DNA of 64,000 bases from an uncultured bacterium. GTDB lineage: Bacteria > Verrucomicrobiota > Kiritimatiellia > CAIKKV01 > CAITUY01. A program made the position numbers and the translations under genes. The notes beneath the pieces are model-generated. The model had not been told where the DNA came from. It searched no databases and worked only from the letters and a program-made list of their open reading frames with translations. The stretch is taken from assembly GCA_903908715.1 (NCBI GenBank), contig CAIVSY010000061.1:1-64000 (forward strand). The letters run 5' to 3'. Position 1 is the stretch's first letter; the number at the start of each line of letters is the position of its first letter. Shown here in pieces: positions 1 to 7,528 of this stretch.

Positions 1-2
1 CC

Positions 3-68
3 AAAACCAATGGCAAACCCATCCTCTTGCTGCGATATGAGGGAACTGGACCAGACTGGAGCGTCTAA
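3..68 (+). CDS. C-terminal end of an unidentified protein (partial)
   Basis: The window opens inside a possible coding region. The frame starting at base 3 reads 21 residues (KTNGKPILL... to ...GPDWSV) and stops at TAA (66-68). The composition looks like a real globular protein tail, whereas a competing open frame through base 183 runs over the short repeats that follow and reads poorly. Too little is present to name a family. The call rests only on the appearance of the peptide. Confidence 0.35.
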   Translation, partial: KTNGKPILLLRYEGTGPDWSV

Positions 69-74
69 CCTGCC

Positions 75-126
75 GGAAGCTTCAACGCACGTCGTGGAAG
101 CTTCAACGCACAAAATAGGAAGCTTT
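75..126. repeat. Two 16-bp direct repeats plus a partial third copy
   Basis: GGAAGCTTCAACGCAC occurs at 75-90 and again at 96-111, a 21-bp period (about two helical turns). A shortened copy, GGAAGCTT, follows at about 118-125. The block lies about 75 bp upstream of tRNA-Leu, between it and the preceding gene end. It could be a protein-binding array or simple slippage. No function can be assigned. Confidence 0.5.
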
Positions 127-199
127 GCATGCACCACGACAGAAGGACAACAAATGCTTGCGTGCGATTTCGATAGCGAGTAGATTGTGCGCGTTTTTC

Positions 200-285
200 G
201 CTCGGGTGGTGGAACGGCAGACACATCAGTTTGAGGGGCTGATGATCGCAAGATCGTGGGGGTTCAAGTCCCCCCCCGAGCACCA
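200..285 (+). tRNA. tRNA-Leu (anticodon GAG)
   Basis: The acceptor arms GCTCGGG and CCCGAGC pair, followed by discriminator A and an encoded CCA. The anticodon stem TCAGT/GCTGA encloses the loop TTGAGGG, giving anticodon GAG, which reads CUU/CUC leucine codons. The long variable arm (TGATCGCAAGATCGT region) and the T arm with GTTCAAGTC are typical of class II tRNA-Leu. The 86-base length is normal for this tRNA. Confidence 0.95.
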
Positions 286-353
286 TTTTCCAGGAATTGC
301 GCCGTGAGCAACCGCGTGCAAGAAGGAAAAGTACTCCCCCGGATGGCATGCAT

Positions 354-983
354 ATGAAGATCCTTGTAGCCACGGGTAACCGACACAAGTTTGCCGAGAT
401 TTCCGCTATATTTGCGGTACCCCATGTTCAATTGTGCGGTTTGCATGAGTTCGAGAATGCTCCAGTTGTGGAAGAGAATGGGTTGACTTTCGAATCTAAC
501 GCGATTTTGAAGGCGAGTGTGTTAGCCCGATTTACGGGGGGGTGGGCATTGGCGGATGATTCCGGCCTGGAAGTGGAGCATCTGGGGGGGGAACCGGGGG
601 TCTGGTCGGCACGATACGCTGGGTTACCCTGCAATGACTCTGCGAATAATGTGAAGTTGCTTTCGCGCATGAATGGGGTTGAGGATCGCAAGGCGCAATT
701 CCGGTGTGTAATTGCCCTGTCAGACCCTGCGGGGGCGTCCCGGACGGTGTCAGGTGCTTGTCCCGGACGCTTGCTGACGGCGCCTCGTGGTGCGCATGGA
801 TTCGGTTATGATCCGCTTTTTGTTCCGGATGGTCATGATCAGACATTTGCCGAGCTCGACATAGGGGTCAAGAACCGGATTTCCCATCGGGCAATGGCAT
901 TGCAGGCGGCTTTGTCGGCATGGGGGCAGGTATTGGCGGATGATCCTGCGACCTGGGCCGACTCCGGACGAGACCATTTCTGA
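354..983 (+). CDS. rdgB: XTP/dITP pyrophosphatase (RdgB/Ham1 family)
   Basis: This is a house-cleaning nucleotide pyrophosphatase that hydrolyses dITP, XTP and ITP to monophosphates, keeping deaminated purines out of DNA. The 209-residue protein begins MKILVATGNRHK, the hallmark N-terminal substrate loop of the family (T/SxNxxK). It continues with a FESNAILKA segment, the metal-binding LADDSGLEV motif, and the late GFGYDPLF and SHRAMAL motifs. I chose the ATG at 354 because family members start at this motif; an in-frame ATG at 348 and a TTG at 297 would only add an unconserved leader. It lies about 70 bp after tRNA-Leu. Confidence 0.93.
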   Translation: MKILVATGNRHKFAEISAIFAVPHVQLCGLHEFENAPVVEENGLTFESNAILKASVLARFTGGWALADDSGLEVEHLGGEPGVWSARYAGLPCNDSANNVKLLSRMNGVEDRKAQFRCVIALSDPAGASRTVSGACPGRLLTAPRGAHGFGYDPLFVPDGHDQTFAELDIGVKNRISHRAMALQAALSAWGQVLADDPATWADSGRDHF

Positions 984-1114
984 TCGTCTGGCGCACGTCA
1001 TGTTCGATCGTTGAGGCTGAGATTTTGGTGCTTGTCATCCGACGGCCTGTCGGGTACTTTCCAGAGTCAGCTTCCGACGAGCTTGTGTTTGCGTAACAGT
1101 ACTTTAGAAGAGGA

Positions 1115-2512
1115 ATGGCTATGTTTGAGTTACAGTTTAATCCGGGGTACAACACCTTCGATTCTGATTCGTACACCGTGAACCTCAACAATCCACGGGA
1201 GCCACAACTGTTTCGCAACACCTTCCCCTACGACGAGGTGCCCCGCATCGGTTTCAATCACCGGCTGGTTCCGATGAAGATGCCGAGGGAGATCTGGGTT
1301 ACGGATACGACCTTTCGCGATGGCCAGCAGGCTATGCCGCCGTACACTGTCAAACAGGTGGTCGACATCTACAAAATGATGCACAGGCTGGGCGGGCGGA
1401 GCGGTCTGATCCGTCAATGTGAGTTTTTCCTTTACACCAAGAAGGATCAGCAGGCGGTCGAGGAGATCCAGTCGCTCGGATATCGGTATCCTGAGGTGAC
1501 GGGGTGGGTTCGTGCAAGGCGGAAGGATCTTGAACTGGCAAAGAAGATGGGGTTGAAGGAGACGGGAATCCTGACTTCCTGTTCGGATTATCACATTTAT
1601 CTCAAGCTCAAGATGACGCGGCGCCAGGCGTTGCGTGAATACCTGCGTGTGGTTCAGGAGGCGATTGATGTAGGCATTACGCCCCGTTGCCATTTCGAGG
1701 ATGCCACGCGCGCCGACTATTATGGTTTCGTGGTCCCGTTTGCCTCCGAACTGATGAAGCTAGCCAAGGAGAGCAAGTCGGTGGTCAAGATCCGTATTTG
1801 CGATACGATGGGGCTTGGGGTCCCGTATCCGGGCGTGGCGATGCCGCGGTCGGTTCCGGGGCTGATCTACGGATTGCAATATTATGCGGGCGTGCCGAGC
1901 GAATGGCTGGAGTGGCATGGCCACAATGATCTTTATCTGGTGACGGCGAATGCGGTGACCGCCTGGTTGTATGGCTGTTCCGCGGCGAATGGGACGCTTC
2001 TTGGGATCGGGGAGAGGACCGGGAACCCGCCCTTGGAAGGCCTTGTGATCAACTATTTGCAGCTGCGCGGAAATGACTGCAACGTGGATACCACGGTCGT
2101 CACGGAGATAGCGGAGTATTTTGAGCGTGAGCTCAAGGTGCAGATCCCAGCCAACCAGCCTTTGATCGGACGCAGTTTCAACGTGACGCGGGCGGGTATC
2201 CACGCGGACGGGCTGCTGAAGAACGAGGAGATCTATAACGTGTTCAACACGGAGAAACTCCTCAATCGTCCGGTCGATCTTGCCGTGACCGACAAGAGTG
2301 GTCAGGCGGGAGTTGCCCTCTGGATCAAGAAGTATTTCAAGCAGGCCAAGGCCCCGGTATCCAAGAGTGACGCGGGAGTCCAGAAGATCTACGAATGGAT
2401 GATGACGCAGTATGATGCGGGACGGACAACGGCCATTACCGATGAGGAACTGCTGGAGCAGACCAAACTGCACCTGCCGGGCTGGTTGAAAGAAAACGGT
2501 TATGCGGTTTGA
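1115..2512 (+). CDS. Re-citrate synthase-like DRE-TIM acyltransferase
   Basis: This 465-residue protein belongs to the DRE-TIM metallolyase family (isopropylmalate, homocitrate and Re-citrate synthases), which condenses an acyl-CoA with a 2-oxo acid using a divalent metal. Visible motifs are DTTFRDGQQ near residue 67, RICDTMG, the metal-binding HGHND and GERTGNPP. An N-terminal stretch of about 60 residues precedes the barrel, and the C-terminal part lacks a LeuA-type regulatory domain. From memory, this layout and wording (FRDGQQA, RTGNPPLEG, FNVTRAGIHADG) fit the Re-citrate synthase group of anaerobes better than LeuA. LeuC-, LeuD- and LeuB-like genes occur nearby, so 2-isopropylmalate or homocitrate synthase remains possible. 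The stop overlaps the def start by 11 bases, and an AGAAGAGG ribosome site precedes the ATG. Confidence 0.6.
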   Translation: MAMFELQFNPGYNTFDSDSYTVNLNNPREPQLFRNTFPYDEVPRIGFNHRLVPMKMPREIWVTDTTFRDGQQAMPPYTVKQVVDIYKMMHRLGGRSGLIRQCEFFLYTKKDQQAVEEIQSLGYRYPEVTGWVRARRKDLELAKKMGLKETGILTSCSDYHIYLKLKMTRRQALREYLRVVQEAIDVGITPRCHFEDATRADYYGFVVPFASELMKLAKESKSVVKIRICDTMGLGVPYPGVAMPRSVPGLIYGLQYYAGVPSEWLEWHGHNDLYLVTANAVTAWLYGCSAANGTLLGIGERTGNPPLEGLVINYLQLRGNDCNVDTTVVTEIAEYFERELKVQIPANQPLIGRSFNVTRAGIHADGLLKNEEIYNVFNTEKLLNRPVDLAVTDKSGQAGVALWIKKYFKQAKAPVSKSDAGVQKIYEWMMTQYDAGRTTAITDEELLEQTKLHLPGWLKENGYAV

Positions 2513-3077
2513 GATTGTAACGTTTGGTGACCCGGTCCTGCGCGCGAAATCGACTCCGATTGATTCCGTGACCGCAGATCTCAAGAGGGTTGCGGACGGG
2601 ATGCTCGAGACGATGTATGCCGCCGAGGGGCTCGGTCTTGCAGCACAACAGGTAGGGCGAACCAGCGCTATGTGTGTTATCGATATTCCGCCTGAACTGG
2701 ATGTGGCGGAAGATGGGAAGACCCGTTTGCATCCCGACCTTCCCATGCCGCTGGTTCTTTTCAATCCCTGTATCCTGTCGAAAAGCCAGGACCTGGTGCG
2801 TCGTGACGAGGGATGTCTGAGTTTTCCGGGAATTCATTCGGCGGTTCAGCGAGCAGCGGAAATCGATGTTGAGTTCGTAGACTGGAAGGGGCAACTGTGC
2901 ACTCTGCATTGCCGTGGTCTGGTCGCCCGAGCGATTCAGCACGAACTGGACCATCTGGGTGGAGTCCTTCTTGTGGATCGCATGTCGGCGGTCAAGAAAA
3001 TCAGTTTGGCCGGGCAGTTAAAGCGTTTGAAGCAGAAAACCGAAGCCCGGTTGGCCGCGGGCGCAAAAGCTCCATAG
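2502..3077 (+). CDS. def: Peptide deformylase
   Basis: The enzyme removes the formyl group from the N-terminal methionine of new proteins and uses a metal, usually Fe2+. All three family motifs are present: GLGLAAQQ (motif 1), EGCLS (motif 2, metal Cys) and QHELDH (motif 3, HExxH type). The 191 residues are slightly longer than the usual 165-180. The ATG lies inside the end of the preceding citrate-synthase-like gene (11-base overlap), implying translational coupling. The C-terminal tail is basic and Ala-rich. It converges on parA on the other strand. Confidence 0.95.
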   Translation: MRFEIVTFGDPVLRAKSTPIDSVTADLKRVADGMLETMYAAEGLGLAAQQVGRTSAMCVIDIPPELDVAEDGKTRLHPDLPMPLVLFNPCILSKSQDLVRRDEGCLSFPGIHSAVQRAAEIDVEFVDWKGQLCTLHCRGLVARAIQHELDHLGGVLLVDRMSAVKKISLAGQLKRLKQKTEARLAAGAKAP

Positions 3078-3100
3078 CCGGTCGTTCCATCAGGCGGGCG

Positions 3101-3946
3101 CTACGGGGCAGGCTGAGGATTGGCAGGAGCTGCGGCGGAGTCCGAAGCTGCGGCGGTGCGAGCTGCGGCGCGGGCTTTGCTTCGTTTGACAAACTCAGCC
3201 GCGAGATGCCGGTAGGCTTCCGCACCCGCGGATTTCCCGTCATATCGCACCACCGGTAGCCCGTGACTGGGCGCCTCGCTGATACGGATATTCCTCGGGA
3301 TTATGGTCTCGTAGACCTTGTCGGCGAAGTGCGTCTTGACTTCATCCATGACCTGCTGGGAAAGATTTGTGCGTCCATCGAACATAGTCATCACAATACC
3401 GTCGATTTCCAGCGCAGGATTGGCGCCTGAATCGCGGAGCCGGTTCACAAGCTGGGTGATGACGCTTAATCCTTCCAGGGCGTAGTATTCGCACTGGAGC
3501 GGGATCATGACGCCATCGACGGCGGCGAGCGCGTTCATGGTCAGGATCCCGAGGGATGGGGGACAGTCCACCAGGATGTAATCATAATGGGATATGGCCC
3601 GGAGCGGATCCAGGGCATCCTTGAAACGGTGCAGATAGCGGTCCTGGCGGGCTACATCAACTTCGGCTCCGGCGAGATCAACCTCGGAGGGGATGATGAA
3701 GAGTCTTTCCATGGAGGTCGCTTGCACCTTTTCGACCAGGCGTGCATTACCGAGAAGGACATCGTAGACGCTGGCGCCCGGAACGGCGGCAACGCCGAGG
3801 CCACTGGTGGCGTTCGCCTGAGGGTCGAGGTCGATCAGCAGGACGCGCTGTTTCCGTTCCGCAAGCGATGCGGCCAGATTGACTGCGGTGGTGGTCTTTC
3901 CGACTCCGCCTTTTTGATTCGCCAGTGCTATGACATTCGGCTCCAT
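3101..3946 (-). CDS. parA: Chromosome-partitioning ATPase ParA/Soj
   Basis: This is a Walker-type ATPase that works with ParB to segregate the chromosome origin. The 281 residues begin [19 protein letters not shown], containing the deviant Walker A (KGGVGKTT). [10 protein letters not shown] (A') and the Walker B-region VDCPPSLG follow. The last 25 or so residues are an Ala/Pro-rich tail of low complexity. It is the last gene of a minus-strand run after leuC and leuD, with 3 bases between leuD and its start. Its partner parB lies about 34 kb away at 37.8 kb, next to a bactofilin, instead of adjacent as usual. Confidence 0.93.
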   Translation of the reverse strand: MEPNVIALANQKGGVGKTTTAVNLAASLAERKQRVLLIDLDPQANATSGLGVAAVPGASVYDVLLGNARLVEKVQATSMERLFIIPSEVDLAGAEVDVARQDRYLHRFKDALDPLRAISHYDYILVDCPPSLGILTMNALAAVDGVMIPLQCEYYALEGLSVITQLVNRLRDSGANPALEIDGIVMTMFDGRTNLSQQVMDEVKTHFADKVYETIIPRNIRISEAPSHGLPVVRYDGKSAGAEAYRHLAAEFVKRSKARAAARTAAASDSAAAPANPQPAP

Positions 3947-3949
3947 GCG

Positions 3950-4498
3950 TTATCCTATGATCCCGGACTTCCTGGCATACGCGAAGATGCCGCCTGCCTC
4001 AACCACGGGGGCTACAGCACCCAGTTCCTGCAAGGGGTAGACGGCTCCGGTGCCGATCACCTTGAAGTTCGATGCAGAGATGTCGATTTCAACCTCATCG
4101 CCGGTTTTCAGGTTGTCGCACAAGCGGTTGGGAGTCTCAAACGGGTACAGTTCCCCGGTTGCGACCGCGTTTCGGAAGAAAATCCGTGCATAGGATTCGG
4201 CGATGACGGCCTTGACGCCCGCGGCGCCCAATGCGATCGGGGCGTGCTCACGGGAGGATCCGCAGCCGAAGTTCCGGCCGGCGATAATGATCGGGTAGAG
4301 GCCCTTCGCCTGACCCTGGGCGACAAAGGCCGGATATTCGTCCGGCAATCCGCAGAGCGCATAGGAACCGAGCTTGGCATACTCCTCTGGGATTGTAGGG
4401 ACCAGGTTCAGGTACTGGGCAGGTATGATCTGATCGGTGTCAATATCATCCCGGACAACATAGACTTTACCTCGAATCGTCTTCATCGGGTGCCTCAT
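3950..4498 (-). CDS. leuD: 3-isopropylmalate dehydratase small subunit (LeuD/aconitase swivel)
   Basis: This is the swivel-domain subunit of a two-subunit aconitase-family hydro-lyase; with LeuC it isomerises 2-isopropylmalate to 3-isopropylmalate. The 182-residue protein has the family signatures DIDTDQIIPA near the start, NFGCGSSREHAP in the middle and a YARIFFRNA segment. The ATG at 4498 abuts the leuC stop. A second ATG four codons on (4486, MKTIRGKV) matches the usual family start better and may be the real one. Related homoaconitase or aconitase-type subunits look alike, so substrate is inferred from the leuC partner and a leuB-like gene at 21 kb. Confidence 0.85.
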   Translation of the reverse strand: MRHPMKTIRGKVYVVRDDIDTDQIIPAQYLNLVPTIPEEYAKLGSYALCGLPDEYPAFVAQGQAKGLYPIIIAGRNFGCGSSREHAPIALGAAGVKAVIAESYARIFFRNAVATGELYPFETPNRLCDNLKTGDEVEIDISASNFKVIGTGAVYPLQELGAVAPVVEAGGIFAYARKSGIIG

Positions 4499-5797
4499 TT
4501 AAAGGTAATCACGTGGGTCTTCTATATGACCGGCGACGGCTGAAGCGGCGACGGTTAACGGGGATGCCAGATAGATTCTGGACTGCTTGGATCCCATACG
4601 GCCCGGGAAGTTCCGGTTTGTGGTGCTGATTACGGCCTCATTGGAGCGGGTGCGGCCGTAGGTGTCCTCCGGCCCGCCGAGGCATGCAGCGCAGGATGGC
4701 GGCGCAATATCCTCGCATCCAGCGTCGGCAAAGATCTGCACAAGCGACTTCCCGTGGATTTCCTCGCGGATCAGACCTTCAGCGACTTCCGTTGTGGCGG
4801 GTACCAGGAAGGTGGGGATTGTGACCTTGCGTCCCCTGAGGATGCGTGCAGCCGCCAGGAAGTCCGTCAGTTTCCCTCCGGTACAGGAGCCGATGTAGGC
4901 TCGGTCCAGCTTAACTTCACGCCTGGAGCGTGCCGTGGCATAGTTACTCGGTACGTGCGGCTCGGCGACGCAGGGTTCAAGGGTTGCGGCATCATAGACG
5001 CGCTCCGACTCGACACGGGAATTGCCATCCCCGTAGATCGCCTCAAACGGTTTGCGGGAACGTTGCTGGACATAGGCAAACGTCTTGTCGTCCGGCTCGA
5101 TGATGCCGTTCTTGCCGCCGGCCTCGATGGCCATGTTGCAGATGGTCATCCGCTCTTCAATCGAGAGGCGTCGGATGGCCTCGCCGGTGAACTCCATGGC
5201 GCAATAGCTGGCTCCGTCGAACCCGATATCGCCGATGATTCGCAGGATGATATCCTTGGCCATGAGGTATTCAGGGATCGTGCCTTCGATGCGGAAACGG
5301 AGGGTTTTGGGCACCTTGATCAAAAGTTTTCCCGTGCCCAGGATGAATCCTGCATCGGTGTTCCCGATGCCGGTGGCAAAGGCGCCCAGTGCGCCATGGG
5401 TACAGGTGTGCGAGTCGGTTCCGAAGATGACCTCCCCGGGGCGGACATGGCCTTCCTCGGGGAGGGCCACGTGACAGACGCCCTTGTAGGTCCGTGTGCC
5501 GGGGTCATAGAAGTAAGGAAGCCCCTGTTGTTTTACGAATGAGCGCAGGGTGTCTACGTTCCGGTGGGCCTTTTGGTCGGCTGTGAAGATGTAGTGATCC
5601 GGTATGATTACCACACCGGAAGGATTCCAGACACGGGCATTGGCGCCGAATTCACGGTGGAAGACGCCAATCGTGCCCGGACCGCACACATCGTGGGTGA
5701 GCAGGATGTCCACCTTGACCCAGACGTTGTCACCCGGACCAAGGCAAGCCTTGCCTGCAGCTTTCGCCAGAATTTTCTCTGTGATTGTCATTCCCAT
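4499..5797 (-). CDS. leuC: 3-isopropylmalate dehydratase large subunit (LeuC/HacA type)
   Basis: This is the catalytic [4Fe-4S] subunit that pairs with the downstream LeuD-like protein. At 432 residues it is of the shorter LeuC/HacA class (about 420) rather than the 465-residue enterobacterial LeuC. Motifs seen are GTDSHTCTHGALG (active-site loop), IGSCTGG with a cluster Cys, and CAACLGG carrying two further cluster cysteines. Members of this class can act on isopropylmalate, homoaconitate or related acids, and the sequence alone does not settle which. It is co-directional with the cobalamin genes upstream; 40 bases separate it from the preceding unknown gene. A second start codon two residues in (MTITEKIL) is equally plausible. 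Confidence 0.87.
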   Translation of the reverse strand: MGMTITEKILAKAAGKACLGPGDNVWVKVDILLTHDVCGPGTIGVFHREFGANARVWNPSGVVIIPDHYIFTADQKAHRNVDTLRSFVKQQGLPYFYDPGTRTYKGVCHVALPEEGHVRPGEVIFGTDSHTCTHGALGAFATGIGNTDAGFILGTGKLLIKVPKTLRFRIEGTIPEYLMAKDIILRIIGDIGFDGASYCAMEFTGEAIRRLSIEERMTICNMAIEAGGKNGIIEPDDKTFAYVQQRSRKPFEAIYGDGNSRVESERVYDAATLEPCVAEPHVPSNYATARSRREVKLDRAYIGSCTGGKLTDFLAAARILRGRKVTIPTFLVPATTEVAEGLIREEIHGKSLVQIFADAGCEDIAPPSCAACLGGPEDTYGRTRSNEAVISTTNRNFPGRMGSKQSRIYLASPLTVAASAVAGHIEDPRDYL

Positions 5798-5837
5798 GGA
5801 TGTTTCCTTTGCAGCATACCGTTCCCCTCCGCGCGTT

Positions 5838-6539
5838 TCAATGGCGGTGGGACTTCACGAGGGCGAAGAAGCGGTCTTCGTATTCGGCAAAAAGCCCTTC
5901 CTTCTCAAGACGCTTTCCCAGGGCGTTTACCAGGGCGGGATCCTTTCTGGCGGCCTCAAAGGCCGCTTCAATATCCCGGGTTTGGGATCCGCTGCTATTA
6001 TTGGATGTCTGAGAAAACATCTGATGCCGTTCCATCTCGCGGACGTTGCCCGGGAAAGAGTGCGAGGTTACCTCAACCATCATCTTGAGCAGGCACACTT
6101 CCCAGGGGCTGTCCACGCCCACGACGACGGCTGCCATGGGGTCTTCCTTGCGGCACACCGCATCCTGGACCCGCTCTGCCACGCTATCGAGATTGTCGGT
6201 GACGATTTCCTCGCTGATTTCCTGCTTGCGGATGACAAACCCGTATTGGAGGATGCGCAGGTCCTGCATATGTTCACGGAGCCATTCCATATAGCGCATG
6301 GCCTCCTCGCCGAATCCATCCAGACTTTCGTTGCCCATCGTGGGCGTGATGATCTGGGGTTTGTGTGCCTGGATGCGGCCCGTGCGGATTCTTACCTTGT
6401 TCACGGCGTCCATCAACTCGCTGACCATGTGGTAATGAATATCCGTGACGCCGAATGTTTCCAGGCGCCGGGAGGGCGCCAGCACAACACGGGTATTGTG
6501 TATGGCATACCAAATATCGGATTGGCTCGGCGGTTTCAT
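5838..6539 (-). CDS. Conserved protein of unknown function
   Basis: The 233-residue soluble protein has no signal peptide or membrane segment. It begins MKPPSQSDIWYAIHNTRVV and ends with an acidic, aromatic EYEDRFFALVK segment. The middle contains an AAVVVGVDSPWEV stretch followed by KMMVEVTSHS. I recall a widespread uncharacterised family with a similar ending, but cannot name it. I chose the ATG at 6539 because the longer frame to 6644 would overlap the cbiB end. It sits between cbiB and leuC, in the same direction as both, 38 bases after cbiB. The tail shows charged helices and a short Ser/Asn-rich stretch near residues 180-190. Confidence 0.75.
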   Translation of the reverse strand: MKPPSQSDIWYAIHNTRVVLAPSRRLETFGVTDIHYHMVSELMDAVNKVRIRTGRIQAHKPQIITPTMGNESLDGFGEEAMRYMEWLREHMQDLRILQYGFVIRKQEISEEIVTDNLDSVAERVQDAVCRKEDPMAAVVVGVDSPWEVCLLKMMVEVTSHSFPGNVREMERHQMFSQTSNNSSGSQTRDIEAAFEAARKDPALVNALGKRLEKEGLFAEYEDRFFALVKSHRH

Positions 6540-6577
6540 GAATCCATACCATATCAAGATCGTCCGTCGTGAGACAA

Positions 6578-7528
6578 TCAGATAAAGCGCAAGGTGTGGA
6601 GGATTGCCACACTGGCCAGCAGGGCCAGCAAGGAAACAATCCACAACAGGTGGATGGCGCGGGTTACATCCGAGGGGGTTGGACCGCGGAATTCCGCTCC
6701 GAAAACGGGGTTGTCGGATCGGGTTCCATCGTATGTAGCCGGCCCACCCAGGCGGATATTGAGGGATCCTGCCATGGCCGCCTCCGGAATTCCCGCGTTC
6801 GGGCTGGCGTGTTTCCCGTGGTCACGTAAGGCCACACGCCATGCATTGCGCGCATCGGCGCCTGCAATCCAGGCGGCAACGGGGAACAGCAGGCAGGACA
6901 AGCGGGCGGGAATGTAGTTCAGGACATCATCAAGGCGGGCCCCGAACGTTCCGAACCGCAGGTATCGTGCGTCCTTGTGTCCGATCATTGAATCACACGT
7001 GCTGGTCGCCTTGAAGACCCAAAGTCCTACCGGTCCTCCCACCAGGGCAAAGAACAGCGGCGAAAGAATGCCGTCGACGGTGCTTTCCGCAACCGATTCA
7101 ATGGCAGCCCGACTGATGTCGCCGGTGTCGAGATCCCCTGTATCCCTCCCCACAATGCACCCGACGCTCTTCCTCGCAGCCGGTAGGTCACCGCGCGCCA
7201 GATCTTGTGCGACGCGGCGTGCATGATCGGAAAGACTTCGCGTGGCGAATCCCGATGCCATCCAGAGTATAGACAGGGCGATTCCGGCACGGGGGGCCAG
7301 CCGGTCGGCCAGGGCGCACGTGCCACCCACCACCAGCGCCGTAACGGCAAGGGTGCCAAGGACCGTCAGTGTTCCGGCAACCCTTTCGTGGCTGGGCAGA
7401 AGGTGCCGCGTCCAGTTTTCAAAAGTCTGGATGAGCCATCCGATCCCGCGGACAGGGTGTGGCAGGCTTGGCGGATCCCCCACGACGATATCGATTGCAT
7501 AGGCGGCGGCAAGAGACAAAGGGGTCAT
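6578..7528 (-). CDS. cbiB: Adenosylcobinamide-phosphate synthase
   Basis: This integral membrane enzyme amidates adenosylcobyric acid with aminopropanol phosphate during assembly of the cobalamin lower-ligand arm. The 316-residue protein starts MTPLSLAAAYAIDIVVGDPP and shows the family signature HPVRGIGWLI. Several hydrophobic segments follow, with charged loops including ATSTCDSMIGHKD and an ARLSCLLFPVAAW helix. Its ATG overlaps the stop of the upstream CobD-CobQ gene by four bases (ATGA), so the two are translationally coupled. An upstream in-frame start at 7552 would deepen the overlap without adding conserved sequence. In the pathway it uses the products of both halves of its neighbour. 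Confidence 0.93.
   Translation of the reverse strand: MTPLSLAAAYAIDIVVGDPPSLPHPVRGIGWLIQTFENWTRHLLPSHERVAGTLTVLGTLAVTALVVGGTCALADRLAPRAGIALSILWMASGFATRSLSDHARRVAQDLARGDLPAARKSVGCIVGRDTGDLDTGDISRAAIESVAESTVDGILSPLFFALVGGPVGLWVFKATSTCDSMIGHKDARYLRFGTFGARLDDVLNYIPARLSCLLFPVAAWIAGADARNAWRVALRDHGKHASPNAGIPEAAMAGSLNIRLGGPATYDGTRSDNPVFGAEFRGPTPSDVTRAIHLLWIVSLLALLASVAILHTLRFI

Noticed and set aside
65-388. 107-residue open frame on the minus strand
   Set aside because: It covers tRNA-Leu and the start of rdgB on the opposite strand; no family motif and biased composition. A shadow frame.
1760-2764. 334-residue open frame, minus strand
   Set aside because: It is antisense to the citrate-synthase-like gene and def, both strongly supported; composition is Arg/His-rich, typical of an antisense shadow.
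4754-5542. 262-residue open frame, plus strand
   Set aside because: Antisense to leuC, which has all its cluster motifs.
5604-6572. 322-residue open frame, plus strand
   Set aside because: Overlaps the leuC start and the unknown gene on the minus strand. The minus frame has tighter spacing to its neighbours and a protein-like sequence; the plus frame is His-rich and lacks motifs.
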